Assembly: GCA_018820765.1 (NCBI GenBank)
Contig: JAHJNN010000017.1
Location: forward strand, 496,001 to 560,000
Length of the DNA stretch: 64,000 nt
Source: Gammaproteobacteria bacterium
Lineage (GTDB): Bacteria > Pseudomonadota > Gammaproteobacteria > Burkholderiales > Thiobacillaceae
Direction of reading: 5' to 3'
Both the position numbers and the translations under genes were made by a program. Numbering within the stretch: the first letter of the stretch is position 1; every line of letters starts with the position of its first letter. Below, piece after piece: positions 53,285 through 64,000 of this stretch. The notes below the pieces were generated by a model. That model saw only the letters and a program-made list of their open reading frames with translations, was not told where the DNA came from and did no database searches.

Positions 53285-54541
53285 TCAGGTCTTGCGCAGC
53301 AGGGCGTAGAAAAAACCGTCATGTTCGGCATCGGGCAGCAAAGGCCCGTCGGACAAAGGTTCAGGAAGCGGACAGCGTTCGGCGTCCCCGGCATGACGCG
53401 CCAGAAACGCCTGCACTTGCCCCTCGTTTTCTTCATGGAATATCGAGCAGGTGGCGTAAAGCAATGTACCACCCGGGGCCAGCAGTCGCCAGAGCCTCTC
53501 CAGCATAACGGCCTGCTGGGCGGCAAATTGAGCGATGTCCTCGGGACGGCGCAGCCACTTGATGTCGGGATTGCGGCGCACCACGCCGGAGGCGCTGCAC
53601 GGCACGTCGGCCAGGATGCGGTCGAACGGCCGGCCGTCCCACCAGGCATCGGGCTGCGCGGCGTCGCCTTCGATCAGGGTCGCTTTAAGTTGCAGCCGGT
53701 CGAGGTTTTCCTGCACCCGCGCCAGCCGCGCGGCGTCGACGTCGAGCGCAACGAGATCCACCTCGCTGCGTTCCAGAATGTGGCCGGTCTTGCCGCCGGG
53801 CGCGGCGCACGCATCCAGCACCCGCTCGCCCGGCTGCGCATCGAGCAGGCGCGCCGCCCACTGCGCACCGGCATCCTGCACCGACACGTCGCCCGCATCG
53901 AAGCCGGGCAGGCTGTGCACCGGCACCGCGCGCTCGAGCGTGATCGCGTCCGGGCCGCTTTGATGCGCCGGCAGCACGGCCTCGGTCAGACGCTGCAGGT
54001 AGCCCGCGACGTCGCCGCGCCGGGCATTGACGCGCAGGGTGAAGGGCGGGTGCAGCAGGCTGGCCTCGAGAATCGCCTGCCATTGATCCGGATAGTCGGC
54101 TTGCAGTCTGGCGATCCACCAGTCGGGATGCGACCATCGCGCGGACGGCAATGCGTCGGCGATCTTTTCCAGTTCGGCGCGGCGCCGCTGGAAGTTGCGC
54201 AGCACCGCATTGGCCAGGCCGCGGCGCCAACCCTCGCCCGCCGCGCTGACGGCGTTGTGCACCACGGCATGCGCGGGCGCACGGGTGTAGGCAAGTTGAT
54301 AGATCGCCACGCGCAGCAGCCAGCCGAGTTCGGGATCGGTCAGCGGACGCTCCAGCAGCGCGTCCAGCCAGGCGTCGAGACGTCCCAGCTGGCGCAGGCT
54401 GCCGTACACGATGTCCTGCAGGGCGCCGCGTTCGCCCGGGGTCTGCACCTGCTGCAGGCGCCGCGGCAACACCTGGTGCAGCGCCGCGCCGGCGAGCACC
54501 TCTTCGAGCGCACCGGCCGCCAGTTTTTGCAGATTACGCAT
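53285..54541 (-). CDS. rsmB: 16S rRNA (cytosine-967-C5)-methyltransferase
   Basis: A 418-residue enzyme. The N-terminal NusB-like RNA-binding domain spans about 1-135 (AVVHNAVSAAGEGWRRGLANAVLRNF). The methyltransferase part has the SAM motif VLDACAAPGGKTGHILE, the PC motif DVPCSASGVVRRNPDIKW and the catalytic Cys in LLYATCSIFHEENE. It methylates C967 of 16S rRNA. It lies 90 bases after fmt. Confidence 0.95.
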   Translation of the reverse strand: MRNLQKLAAGALEEVLAGAALHQVLPRRLQQVQTPGERGALQDIVYGSLRQLGRLDAWLDALLERPLTDPELGWLLRVAIYQLAYTRAPAHAVVHNAVSAAGEGWRRGLANAVLRNFQRRRAELEKIADALPSARWSHPDWWIARLQADYPDQWQAILEASLLHPPFTLRVNARRGDVAGYLQRLTEAVLPAHQSGPDAITLERAVPVHSLPGFDAGDVSVQDAGAQWAARLLDAQPGERVLDACAAPGGKTGHILERSEVDLVALDVDAARLARVQENLDRLQLKATLIEGDAAQPDAWWDGRPFDRILADVPCSASGVVRRNPDIKWLRRPEDIAQFAAQQAVMLERLWRLLAPGGTLLYATCSIFHEENEGQVQAFLARHAGDAERCPLPEPLSDGPLLPDAEHDGFFYALLRKT

Positions 54542-54631
54542 GGTGGGACAGGCCCCGCTTGGTCGCTTGATTCATGGATTCCAGCCGCTGCGATGAGCGG
54601 CGGATGATAGCAGGACGCGCGTTGTTCGGAC

Positions 54632-55552
54632 TCAGGCGCCGAAACGGGTGCCGGGCGATAGCGAGCGGCCGGCGAGAAAGGCCGCAGCGGACATCCGTTT
54701 GCTTCCCGCGGGCTGTATTTCATGCAAGGCCAGCGCGCCTTCACCGCAGGCGACGACCAGTTGCTCCGCGTCGGCGCGCAGCAGCTCGCCCGGATTGCCC
54801 GCGCCGGCAACGGCCTCTGCCGACCACACCTTCAGCGGCGCACCGTCGAGCAGCGTCCACGCACCCGGCGCCGGGTTGTAGGCGCGCACCGCACGCGCGA
54901 GCACGTCCGCGGGCTGGTGCCAGTCCAGCTGCGCTTCGTCCTTGCTGAGCTTGGCGGCATAGGTGGCCTCGCGGTCGTCCTGCGCCTGCGGCACCAGCGT
55001 AGCGTAGTTCGCCAGCGCCGCGACGATGGCGCGGGCGCCGGCCGCCGCCAGGGTGTCGTGCAGGCTGGCGGCGGTATCGGTGTCGCGGATCGGCACCGGC
55101 GTTTTCGTCAGCATCGCCCCGGTGTCGAGGCCGGCGTCCATCTGCATGATGGTGATGCCGGTTTCAGGGTCGCCCGCCAGGATCGCGCGCTGGATCGGCG
55201 CGGCGCCGCGCCAGCGCGGCAGCAGCGACGCGTGGATGTTGAGGCAGCCGAAGCGCGGCAGGCCGAGCACCGCCTGCGGCAGGATCAGGCCATAGGCGGC
55301 GACCACCATGACGTCGGCATTCGCCGCGGCGAGCTCGGCCTGGGCCTCGGGCGTTTTCAGGCTGGCGGGCTGGTACACCGGAAGATTGCGCGCCAGCGCC
55401 GCCTGCTTGACCGCGCTGGGGGTGAGCTTCATGCCGCGCCCGGCCGGACGGTCGGGCTGGGTCAGCACCAGGGCGATGTCGTGGCCGGCGGCCGCCAGAG
55501 CGTCGAGGGCGGACGCCGCAAACGGCGGGGTGCCGGCAAACAGGATGCGCAC
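54632..55552 (-). CDS. fmt: Methionyl-tRNA formyltransferase
   Basis: A 306-residue enzyme that formylates initiator Met-tRNA with 10-formyl-THF. It starts with a GTG at 55552 (VRILFAGTPPFAA), eight bases after def. Catalytic blocks are LVLTQPDRPAGRGMKL, VVAAYGLILPQAVL and NIHASLLPRWRGAAPI; the C-terminal tRNA-binding domain follows (from about 205). The def-fmt order is conserved in most bacteria. Confidence 0.96.
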   Translation of the reverse strand: MRILFAGTPPFAASALDALAAAGHDIALVLTQPDRPAGRGMKLTPSAVKQAALARNLPVYQPASLKTPEAQAELAAANADVMVVAAYGLILPQAVLGLPRFGCLNIHASLLPRWRGAAPIQRAILAGDPETGITIMQMDAGLDTGAMLTKTPVPIRDTDTAASLHDTLAAAGARAIVAALANYATLVPQAQDDREATYAAKLSKDEAQLDWHQPADVLARAVRAYNPAPGAWTLLDGAPLKVWSAEAVAGAGNPGELLRADAEQLVVACGEGALALHEIQPAGSKRMSAAAFLAGRSLSPGTRFGA

Positions 55553-55560
55553 GGGCCGGC

Positions 55561-56094
55561 TCAGAGCGATGCGCGAACCGGCGCGGCGTCGGGCCGGTGT
55601 TCGCGCGCCTGCTTCAACAGTCTGGCTTTGATGCGGTTGCGTTTGAGATTGGACAGATAGTCGACGAAGACCTTGCCCATCAGGTGATCCATCTCGTGCT
55701 GGATGCACACCGCCAGGAGGCCGTCGGCGTCCAGCTCGAACGGCTTGCCGTCGCGGTCGAGCGCGCGCACGGTGACGCGCTCGGCGCGCGTCACCCGGTC
55801 GAACACGCCGGGCACCGACAGGCAGCCCTCTTCGCTTTCCTCGGTTCCGGACTGGGCGATAAGTTCGGGATTGATGAACACGCGCAGTTCGTCGTGGGTT
55901 TCGGAAATGTCGATGACGACGACGCGCTCGTGGACGTTGACCTGGGTGGCCGCCAGCCCGATGCCGGGGGCGGCGTACATGGTTTCGGCCATGTCGTCGA
56001 CCAGTTGGCGGATGCGGTCGTCCACGGCCTTCACCGGCTTGGCGACGGTGTGAAGACGCGCATCGGGGTAGTGCAAAATATCGAGTCTGGCCAT
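55561..56094 (-). CDS. def: Peptide deformylase
   Basis: A 177-residue metalloenzyme that removes the formyl group from new proteins. The three family motifs are GIGLAATQV (44-52), EEGCLSVPG (metal Cys) and HEMDH (metal His and catalytic Glu). The C-terminal tail is basic. The ATG abuts the 15-base inverted repeat arm at 56095-56109, so the 5' end of its message can form a long hairpin next to the start codon. No Shine-Dalgarno sequence is visible. Confidence 0.96.
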   Translation of the reverse strand: MARLDILHYPDARLHTVAKPVKAVDDRIRQLVDDMAETMYAAPGIGLAATQVNVHERVVVIDISETHDELRVFINPELIAQSGTEESEEGCLSVPGVFDRVTRAERVTVRALDRDGKPFELDADGLLAVCIQHEMDHLMGKVFVDYLSNLKRNRIKARLLKQAREHRPDAAPVRASL

Positions 56095-56438
56095 TATTGA
56101 TTCGGCACGATGAAATTAGGGGAGGATCGCAAGTGAAATTTTCCGTTTACTAAATTGCGGCTAAGCGTGCCGAATCAATAAAATTAAAACAGCTTTTTTA
56201 TTGATGCGGCCCAGCGAACCGGACCAAGCGAAACGCCCGTCAGGTTAGCTGGTGTGCTCAAATGTTACCGACCGCATCAATAAAAGTTTTACGAATGAAG
56301 GAACTGGGCGTGCACTTTGATGCAGAATCTGCGCTTAGTTGCGCACAACCCTAAATATCCGGCAGCGGATAGCCGTAAGCTAAGCGCACAGTATATTTTC
56401 AACGCAAAATTAGACAAGGTCTAAATGGAGGGTTCCCC
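56095..56438. repeat. Non-coding region with nested ATCAATA inverted repeats (def/LysM divergent spacer)
   Basis: A 344-base AT-rich spacer between divergent genes. TATTGATTCGGCACG (56095-56109) is the perfect complement of CGTGCCGAATCAATA (56166-56180). TTTTATTGATGCGG (56196-56209) is the perfect complement of CCGCATCAATAAAA (56272-56285). The two inner arms also pair with each other (ATCAATAAAA 56174-56183 with 56196-56205). A third pair, TGCGCTTAG/CTAAGCGCA, lies at 56330-56338 and 56380-56388. The ATCAATA core thus occurs four times in alternating orientation and bounds two units of 86 and 90 bases. No tRNA or convincing gene is present. Confidence 0.8.
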
Positions 56439-57632
56439 GTGCGTCATCTCGTTGTTACTCTTGCACTGCTGCTGGCCGCGCCCGCACTGGCCGACACCCT
56501 TAAACTGCAGGACAACGCTCCCGACACCTATGTCGTGGTCAAGGGCGACACCCTGTGGGACATCTCCGGCCGCTTCCTGAAGGATCCCTGGCGCTGGCCG
56601 CAGATCTGGAACCTCAACCGCGAAGAGATCAAGAATCCGCACTGGATCTATCCGGGCGATCTCATCGTGCTCGACCGCAGCGGCAAGGAGCCCCGGCTGT
56701 CCCTGGTCAAGGGCGACAAGAATGGCATGCCGACCGTCAAGCTGTCGCCCGGCGTCCGCTCGACCGACATCGCGGATGAGGCCATTCCCGCCATTCCCTC
56801 TCGCGTGATCCATCCCTTCCTGTCGCAACCGCGCGTGGTATCGCAGGGCGAACTCGACGACGCGCCCTACATTCTGGGCAGCAACGCCGAGCGTGTGGTG
56901 CTGGGCTCGGGAGACGACGCCTTTGCCACCGGCGGCAAGGCCGGCGTCATCAACTGGAGCGTGCTGCGTCCCGGCAAGACGTTGAAGGACCCGGAAACCG
57001 GCGAGGTGCTGGGCTACGAAGTCGAATACCTGGGCGATGCACGCACCGTGACGGAAGGCGCGCCGCAAAAAATCCGCATCACGAAGTCGGCGCAGGAAAT
57101 CCTGCCCCGCGACAAGCTGGTGGAAGCGAACGACATTTCCGCCTTCGAATACATCCCGCACGCACCGGAGAGCACGGTCAACGGCCGCATCATCTCGGCC
57201 TACGGCGGACTGTCGGACAGCGGCCGCAACCAGACCGTGGTGATCAACCGCGGCAGCCGCGACGGGCTCGAGCCCGGCCACGTGCTGGCCGTGTTCCGCG
57301 AAGGCCAGGCGGTGACGCTCACCCGCGATGAAAAGGATCGCATGACCTGGGTCAACGAAAAAACCACGGGCATTCCCGACGGCGGGGCCTGGCTGTACAA
57401 CGACGTGCGCTGCCTGAAGGAAAACAGCAAGGTGACCTACGACCAGAGCACCGACGTGCGCAATACTTTCCGCGGCACCTGTCTCGGCAACCGCAACGAA
57501 AACGCCGTCAGCCTGCCCTCCCTCCGCAGCGGCCTGGTGATGGTGTACCGCGTGTTCGACCGCGTGTCGTATGCGCTCATCATGGATTCGGACGGGCCGG
57601 TCTACCTGCTCGACCGGGTGAAGAACCCCTGA
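56439..57632 (+). CDS. LysM-domain exported protein
   Basis: A 397-residue periplasmic protein with a GTG start after GGAGGG, a signal peptide (1-18, cut near ALA-DT) and one LysM domain (about 30-76: YVVVKGDTLWDISGRFL..IWNLNREEIKNPHWIYPGDLIVL). The long C-terminal region has a conserved GYEVEYLGDARTV block and ends with SYALIMDSDGPVYLLDRV. LysM binds peptidoglycan. The gene regularly precedes dprA and faces def in betaproteobacteria. Confidence 0.92.
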   Translation: MRHLVVTLALLLAAPALADTLKLQDNAPDTYVVVKGDTLWDISGRFLKDPWRWPQIWNLNREEIKNPHWIYPGDLIVLDRSGKEPRLSLVKGDKNGMPTVKLSPGVRSTDIADEAIPAIPSRVIHPFLSQPRVVSQGELDDAPYILGSNAERVVLGSGDDAFATGGKAGVINWSVLRPGKTLKDPETGEVLGYEVEYLGDARTVTEGAPQKIRITKSAQEILPRDKLVEANDISAFEYIPHAPESTVNGRIISAYGGLSDSGRNQTVVINRGSRDGLEPGHVLAVFREGQAVTLTRDEKDRMTWVNEKTTGIPDGGAWLYNDVRCLKENSKVTYDQSTDVRNTFRGTCLGNRNENAVSLPSLRSGLVMVYRVFDRVSYALIMDSDGPVYLLDRVKNP

Positions 57633-57662
57633 GCATGGCGACGCCGGAAGGACGCCACCCGC

Positions 57663-58721
57663 GTGCCTGATCCCTGGCTGCACCTGGCCCTCGCCCCGGG
57701 GGTCGGCAACACCAGCCTGATTCGCCTGCTGACGGCCTTCGGTTCTCCGGAGGCCGTTTTGGCATCCGGCCGCAGCGCGCTCGCGGCCCATCTTTCCAAG
57801 GCCCAGAGCGATGCGCTCCTGGCCGAACCCGACGCCGCGCAGCTCGAAGCCGCACACGCCTGGCTCGGCCAGCCCGGCAACAGCCTGATGACGCTGGCGG
57901 ACGCGGACTACCCCAAAACCCTGCTGGAAATCCCCGACCCGCCCGTCGTGCTGTATTGCAAGGGGCGGCGCAACCTGTTGAGCCGGCCCAGCCTCGGCAT
58001 CGTCGGCAGCCGCAATGCCACCCCGCAGGGCGTGCGCGACGCCGAAGCCTTCGCCCAGGCGCTGTCCGACGCCGGGCTCACCATCGTCAGCGGGCTGGCG
58101 CTCGGCATCGACGCGGCCGCGCATCGCGGCGGCCTGGCCGGCGCGGGATCGAGCGTGGCCGTCATCGGCACCGGGCTCGACCGCATTTACCCCGCAAGCA
58201 ACAAGCCCCTGGCGCATCAGCTGGCGGAGAACGGCCTGATCGTGTCGGAATTCGCGCTGGGCACCTCGCCCCTGCCGGGCCATTTTCCGCGCCGCAACCG
58301 GCTGATCAGCGGGTTGAGCCGCGGGGTGCTGGTGGTCGAAGCCGCGCCCAACAGCGGTTCGCTCATCACGGCGCGGGTGGCGACCGAACAGGGACGCGAA
58401 GTGTTCGCCATCCCCGGCTCCATCCATTCGCCGCTGTCACGCGGCTGCCATGCGCTGATCAAGCAGGGCGCCAAGCTGGTCGAATCGGCCGCCGACATTC
58501 TCGACGAACTGGCCTGGCAGCAGCGGCTGACGCCGCCGCAACTGCCGGAAAACCGGCCCGACCTGGTGCTGGACGCGCTCGACGGCGCGCCGACCACCCT
58601 CGACACCTTGGCACAAAGAACCGGGTTGACGCTGGATGCGCTTTCGGCGAAGCTGTTGGCGCTTGAACTGGACGGGCGCATTGCATCCTTGCCCGGCGGG
58701 CGCTACCAAAAAATCCACTGA
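57663..58721 (+). CDS. dprA: DNA-processing protein DprA
   Basis: A 352-residue protein that loads RecA on incoming single-stranded DNA in natural transformation. It starts with a GTG at 57663. The Rossmann domain carries VGSRNATPQGVRDAE, SGLALGIDAAAHRGGL and FPRRNRLISGLSRGVLVVEA; a C-terminal winged-helix (DML1-like) domain covers about 285-350. The SAM-like N-terminal region (LHLALAPGVGNTSLIRLL) is present. It leads smg and topA with gaps of two and nine bases. Confidence 0.95.
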   Translation: MPDPWLHLALAPGVGNTSLIRLLTAFGSPEAVLASGRSALAAHLSKAQSDALLAEPDAAQLEAAHAWLGQPGNSLMTLADADYPKTLLEIPDPPVVLYCKGRRNLLSRPSLGIVGSRNATPQGVRDAEAFAQALSDAGLTIVSGLALGIDAAAHRGGLAGAGSSVAVIGTGLDRIYPASNKPLAHQLAENGLIVSEFALGTSPLPGHFPRRNRLISGLSRGVLVVEAAPNSGSLITARVATEQGREVFAIPGSIHSPLSRGCHALIKQGAKLVESAADILDELAWQQRLTPPQLPENRPDLVLDALDGAPTTLDTLAQRTGLTLDALSAKLLALELDGRIASLPGGRYQKIH

Positions 58722-58723
58722 CT

Positions 58724-59170
58724 ATGCTCGATATCCTGGTTTACCTCTACGAAAGCTTCCGTATGGCGGAGCTCGCTCCCGATCGCGACGCGCTGGAAAA
58801 ACGCCTGTTTGCCGCCGGCTTCGAAGAAGCCGACATCAACGCCGCGCTCGACTGGTACGCCAATCTGACCGGCAGCGCCACCCACGAACGGCTGGCCCTG
58901 GCGTTCGACCGCCACTACGCACCCGAAGAGCTGGAGCGCCTGAACGAAGCCTGCCGCAGCGAGTTGAGCTATCTGGTCAGCGCGCAGGTGCTCGACCCCG
59001 AATCGCGCGAATGGGTGATTTCCGGGCTGATGGCGCTGGGCGGCGAGGACATCGAGCCGGAACACGTGCGCTGGATGACGCTGATCGTGCTGTGGAGCCG
59101 CGGGTTGATCGAACATTTCACCCACCTTGAAGACATGCTGCTGAATCACGAGCCGGGACGTCTACATTAA
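58724..59170 (+). CDS. smg: Smg protein (DUF494)
   Basis: A 148-residue small acidic protein with the family start MLDILVYLYESF, the ALDWYANLTG block and the end TLIVLWSRGLIEHFTHLEDMLL. The function is unknown, but it is consistently found between dprA and topA. Two bases separate it from dprA. Confidence 0.94.
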   Translation: MLDILVYLYESFRMAELAPDRDALEKRLFAAGFEEADINAALDWYANLTGSATHERLALAFDRHYAPEELERLNEACRSELSYLVSAQVLDPESREWVISGLMALGGEDIEPEHVRWMTLIVLWSRGLIEHFTHLEDMLLNHEPGRLH

Positions 59171-59179
59171 TAAACAATC

Positions 59180-61761
<2,582 letters not shown>

Positions 61762-61765
<4 letters not shown>

Positions 61766-62157
61766 GTTCGCCCCCCAGCCTGCTCATGGTCAATGCCTTC
61801 ATCGGCACGGCCGGCTACAAAAAGCTGTATCAGGAACTCGGCTTCGCGGTCGTCGCCGAATGGTCGGAGCGCAAGGCCATCAGCCTGGTGCGCAAGACCC
61901 CGCCGGCGGTCATCGTCGCCGACTTCTACCACCAGACGGACTTTCGCGACCGCCTGTCCAACCTGGAATCCCTGCTGGCCACGGCGCAGAGCGCGCCCGG
62001 CACCCGCATCCTGGTGTTCTACGAGCCGGCCCATCAGGCGGCGCTGGACAAGGTGCGCCAGCGTTTGCGCATCGACGTCGCGCTGGCGCTGCCCGTCGAC
62101 GAAGTGGTATTGCGCGCCACGCTGACCCCCTGGCTCGAATGCTGCAATCCCCCGTAA
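61762..62157 (+). CDS. Receiver-like hypothetical protein
   Basis: A 131-residue protein that overlaps topA by four bases (ATGA). The pattern LLMVNAFIGTAGYKKLYQELGF, AVIVADFYHQTDFRDRL and GTRILVFYEPAH resembles a response-regulator receiver fold with an Asp in the middle strand but without the usual acidic pair or Lys. It could be a degenerate receiver. I know no characterised relative. Confidence 0.7.
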
Positions 62158-62218
62158 GGCCGGTCGGTCGGCTTTTGCCGTCCGGCAAGCGTTTGATCAC
62201 TCACGACTGGAGGCAAAC

Positions 62219-63364
62219 ATGCTGCGTTATTCCCTGATTCCCCTGATGCTGCTGGCATCCGTGGCCCATGCGGCCCCGCTCACCCTGGGCGTCGTGCTGG
62301 GCGAGGACGAACCCGTCACGAACCCGGCCACCACGCAGCGCTACCGCGCATTCGCCAAAGATGTCGAGAAATCGGTTGGCCAGCCGGTGCGCCTGCAGTA
62401 TTACGTGCGCGGCTTCTCCGCCATCAAGCAGGCCAAGGCCGGCACGCTGGACATGGTGTACGGCCCCGCGCAGGTGATCGCCAACATCGGCAAGTTCAAA
62501 TTCGAGCCCATCCTCAAATCCGATCAAACCACGGCGGTGGCTTTCGTCGCCGGCCCCAATTACGCGGGTACGCTCGGCGCCAAATCCGGCGCCAAGCTCG
62601 GGGTGCCCGACTACGAATCCCTGATGGGCGGCATGGCGCGCAGCGAGATCAACAGCCGCGGACTGGCCAAGGCCGACTTTGCCGAGATCAAGTTCCACCG
62701 CATGGCCGAAGCCCCCTTGTACGGCCTGAAAATCGGCCGCTACGACCTCGCCGTCGCCTCCGCCGAAGAAGCCAAGACCTGGACCGCCGCCAACGGCGGG
62801 CGCATCGTTTTCACCGGCGCCGCGGTGCCCCTACGCGCGCTCAGCGTGCAGACCGACCGCGTGGCGGCCCCGGCCCAGCAGCGGCTGACGGCTTCGCTGC
62901 AGCGCGGCAACGGCCTCAAGCTCGCGCTGAACGCGGCCAGCAAGGCGGATTTCAAGAGCGTCGCCTCGATGCTGAACACCACCCCCACCAGCCTGCCGGG
63001 CGCCAAGGTCATTTCCGCGGCCGAAGCCAGGGCACTGATCGCCCAGGGCATACCCGTGTACGACGTGCGCGTGGAAGACGAATACAAGAACGCCCACGTC
63101 CCCTCGGCCCAGTCCGTGCCCTACAAGGAAGGCAGCGCCAAGGAAGTGGACTTCGACCGGGCGGACGACCAGTTCGCGCTCAACAAGCTGCCCAAGGACA
63201 AGAACGCGCCCTTCATCATGTACTGCGACGGCACCATCTGCTGGAAGAGCTACAAATCCGCCGTCATGGCGATCGACGCCGGATGGAAGAACGTCTACTG
63301 GTTCCGCGGCGGATTTCCGGAGTGGAAAGAGGCGGGGATGCCGATCATCGCCAAGAAAGAATAG
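62219..63364 (+). CDS. PhnD-type substrate-binding protein fused to a rhodanese domain
   Basis: A 381-residue exported protein with a signal peptide (1-18, cut near AHA-AP). Residues 19-255 resemble the periplasmic binding proteins for phosphonate/phosphate/phosphite ABC transporters (PhnD family; LGVVLGEDEPVTNPATTQRYRAF). Residues 262-381 form a rhodanese domain (SAAEARALIAQGIPVYDVR) with the active-site segment YCDGTICWKS, where Cys336 or Cys341 would carry the persulfide. No permease or ATPase gene accompanies it. The role may be binding and transfer of a sulfur-containing anion, but this is speculation. Confidence 0.85.
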   Translation: MLRYSLIPLMLLASVAHAAPLTLGVVLGEDEPVTNPATTQRYRAFAKDVEKSVGQPVRLQYYVRGFSAIKQAKAGTLDMVYGPAQVIANIGKFKFEPILKSDQTTAVAFVAGPNYAGTLGAKSGAKLGVPDYESLMGGMARSEINSRGLAKADFAEIKFHRMAEAPLYGLKIGRYDLAVASAEEAKTWTAANGGRIVFTGAAVPLRALSVQTDRVAAPAQQRLTASLQRGNGLKLALNAASKADFKSVASMLNTTPTSLPGAKVISAAEARALIAQGIPVYDVRVEDEYKNAHVPSAQSVPYKEGSAKEVDFDRADDQFALNKLPKDKNAPFIMYCDGTICWKSYKSAVMAIDAGWKNVYWFRGGFPEWKEAGMPIIAKKE

Positions 63365-63382
63365 GTCAGCATGCTCACATGC

Positions 63383-63410
63383 AAAAAGCCCGGTTTTGCC
63401 GGGCTTTTTT
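63383..63410 (+). terminator. Rho-independent terminator of the PhnD-rhodanese gene
   Basis: AAAAAGCCCGG (63383-63393) pairs with CCGGGCTTTTT (63399-63409) around TTTTG, with a T-run. It lies 18 bases after the stop. Confidence 0.92.
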
Positions 63411-63488
63411 ATGCTCGCTCCTCGCAATGCCGATTTCTAAGCGATAAATTCTCATCTAAACAACATTGGTTTACGAAAAGCCCGCGGC

Positions 63489-63531
63489 AAAACTTGATAA
63501 AACTTGATGTTAGATGGCCAATGTATATAAT
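63489..63531 (+). promoter_or_regulatory. Promoter and direct repeats of the XRE regulator
   Basis: TATAAT at 63526-63531 follows TTGATG at 63504-63509 with a 16-base spacer. Two tandem copies of AAAACTTGAT (63489-63498 and 63499-63508) cover the -35 and could be an operator for autoregulation. The -10 ends seven bases before the ATG, and no ribosome site lies in between, so the message is probably leaderless. Confidence 0.6.
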
Positions 63532-63538
63532 CCGCCGC

Positions 63539-64000
63539 ATGGAAAAAGTTCTGAACTCTAGTGCTATCCAAAAAGCGCTCACAGAACGTGGTATGTCTCA
63601 GGGCAAGCTTGCCCAAGCCATAGGAATTACCCCACAAGCAGTTACCAACTGGTTGAAGGGAAAAGATTTCCCCCGTCCGGCCTCGCTTCTCAAACTTGCT
63701 ACTACCTTAAGTCTTCCGTTTGACCAGCTTGTAAAAGCTGGAGACACCGGGCGACCTGTCATCGCGTACCGGAAGAAAGCAAACGTTAAAACGACCTCAG
63801 CACATCTCGCTAAGGCTGAAGGCATTGGCATGCTGCTGAAACCGTTGGTGGCTCACCTGCCTGAGTTGCAGGCTTTGCGCACGTTAATTACCTCTCCTTC
63901 AACTGAATACGACAAACTCCAGACCGTCGTATCGCAAACCCGTATCAGGCTTGGTCTCGGTGAAACCGCTGTACTGGGGTACGAACACTTAATTGGAGAA
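63539..64000 (+). CDS. XRE-family helix-turn-helix regulator, 3' truncated by window edge
   Basis: The first 154 residues of a regulator that runs off the window. The HTH_3 domain covers about 8-66 (ALTERGMSQGKLAQAIGITPQAVTNWLKGK), followed by SLLKLATTLSLPFDQLV. Codon use and base composition are visibly more AT-rich than in the genes upstream. The later part (TRIRLGLGETAVLGYEHLIGE) resembles the linker of XRE regulators that end in an ImmA/IrrE peptidase domain, but that domain would lie beyond the window. It may mark the edge of an acquired element. Confidence 0.75.
   Translation, partial: MEKVLNSSAIQKALTERGMSQGKLAQAIGITPQAVTNWLKGKDFPRPASLLKLATTLSLPFDQLVKAGDTGRPVIAYRKKANVKTTSAHLAKAEGIGMLLKPLVAHLPELQALRTLITSPSTEYDKLQTVVSQTRIRLGLGETAVLGYEHLIGE

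Noticed and set aside
56133..56153. Six-codon ORF (GTG to TAA) behind GGAGG in the def/LysM spacer
   Set aside because: The ribosome site and spacing are good, but it is too short to support alone and leads to no attenuator; kept only as a curiosity.

Overview
The window is a GC-rich chromosomal segment of a betaproteobacterium. The inference rests on gene order and content: def-fmt-rsmB-DUF4390-ntrY-ntrX-trkA-trkH facing LysM-dprA-smg-topA, a type A L31, a Rho that begins MHLSELK, and a 7Fe ferredoxin. Sulfur genes (persulfide dioxygenase, secreted DsrE-like protein, PhnD-rhodanese fusion), c-type cytochromes and a glycolate oxidase operon glcDEF (2-phosphoglycolate salvage in a Calvin-cycle organism) suggest an autotrophic sulfur oxidiser of the Thiobacillus type. 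The genus is a guess.

Layout. 1-13.4 kb: a truncated EamA transporter, a dihaem cytochrome c, a leftward set (srkA, an NAGGN-type amidotransferase, mltB, two small genes), then nrdJ-rssA rightward, an EAL-like/HDOD signalling protein with a GIY-YIG protein leftward, and membrane, hypothetical and DsrE-like genes rightward. 13.4-27 kb: gcvR-like and PerM-like genes, glcDEF plus persulfide dioxygenase, mobA/glycosyltransferase/M48 protease, rpmE, zwf, rho and trxA. 27-35.5 kb: fdxA and an AddB-like/AddA-like recombination pair split by a DUF4143-type ATPase with lower-GC DNA. 35.5-44.2 kb: small genes, argJ, two PPOX-fold genes, a PAPS-type sulfotransferase with a cytochrome c, a DUF815 ATPase with a Nudix-ThiE fusion, and phoU behind a possible Pho box. 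44.2-56.1 kb: one leftward run of eleven genes from def to yggX. 56.1-64 kb: a 344-base non-coding region full of inverted repeats, then LysM-dprA-smg-topA, the PhnD-rhodanese protein, and a lower-GC XRE regulator that runs off the end.

The most unusual feature is a family of GC-rich palindromic repeats. Four copies lie inside coding sequences (two in glcE, one in the addB-like gene, one at the 5' end of the Nudix gene), all in the sense orientation and all keeping the frame open, so they add peptide to the host proteins. A separate cloverleaf-shaped REP-like element lies at 39478-39550, and alternating ATCAATA-containing inverted repeats flank the def start. Other points of note are a NtrX-like regulator whose AAA+ domain has lost its ATPase motifs and several genes that look leaderless. 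No tRNA, rRNA, CRISPR array, insertion sequence or complete prophage was seen.
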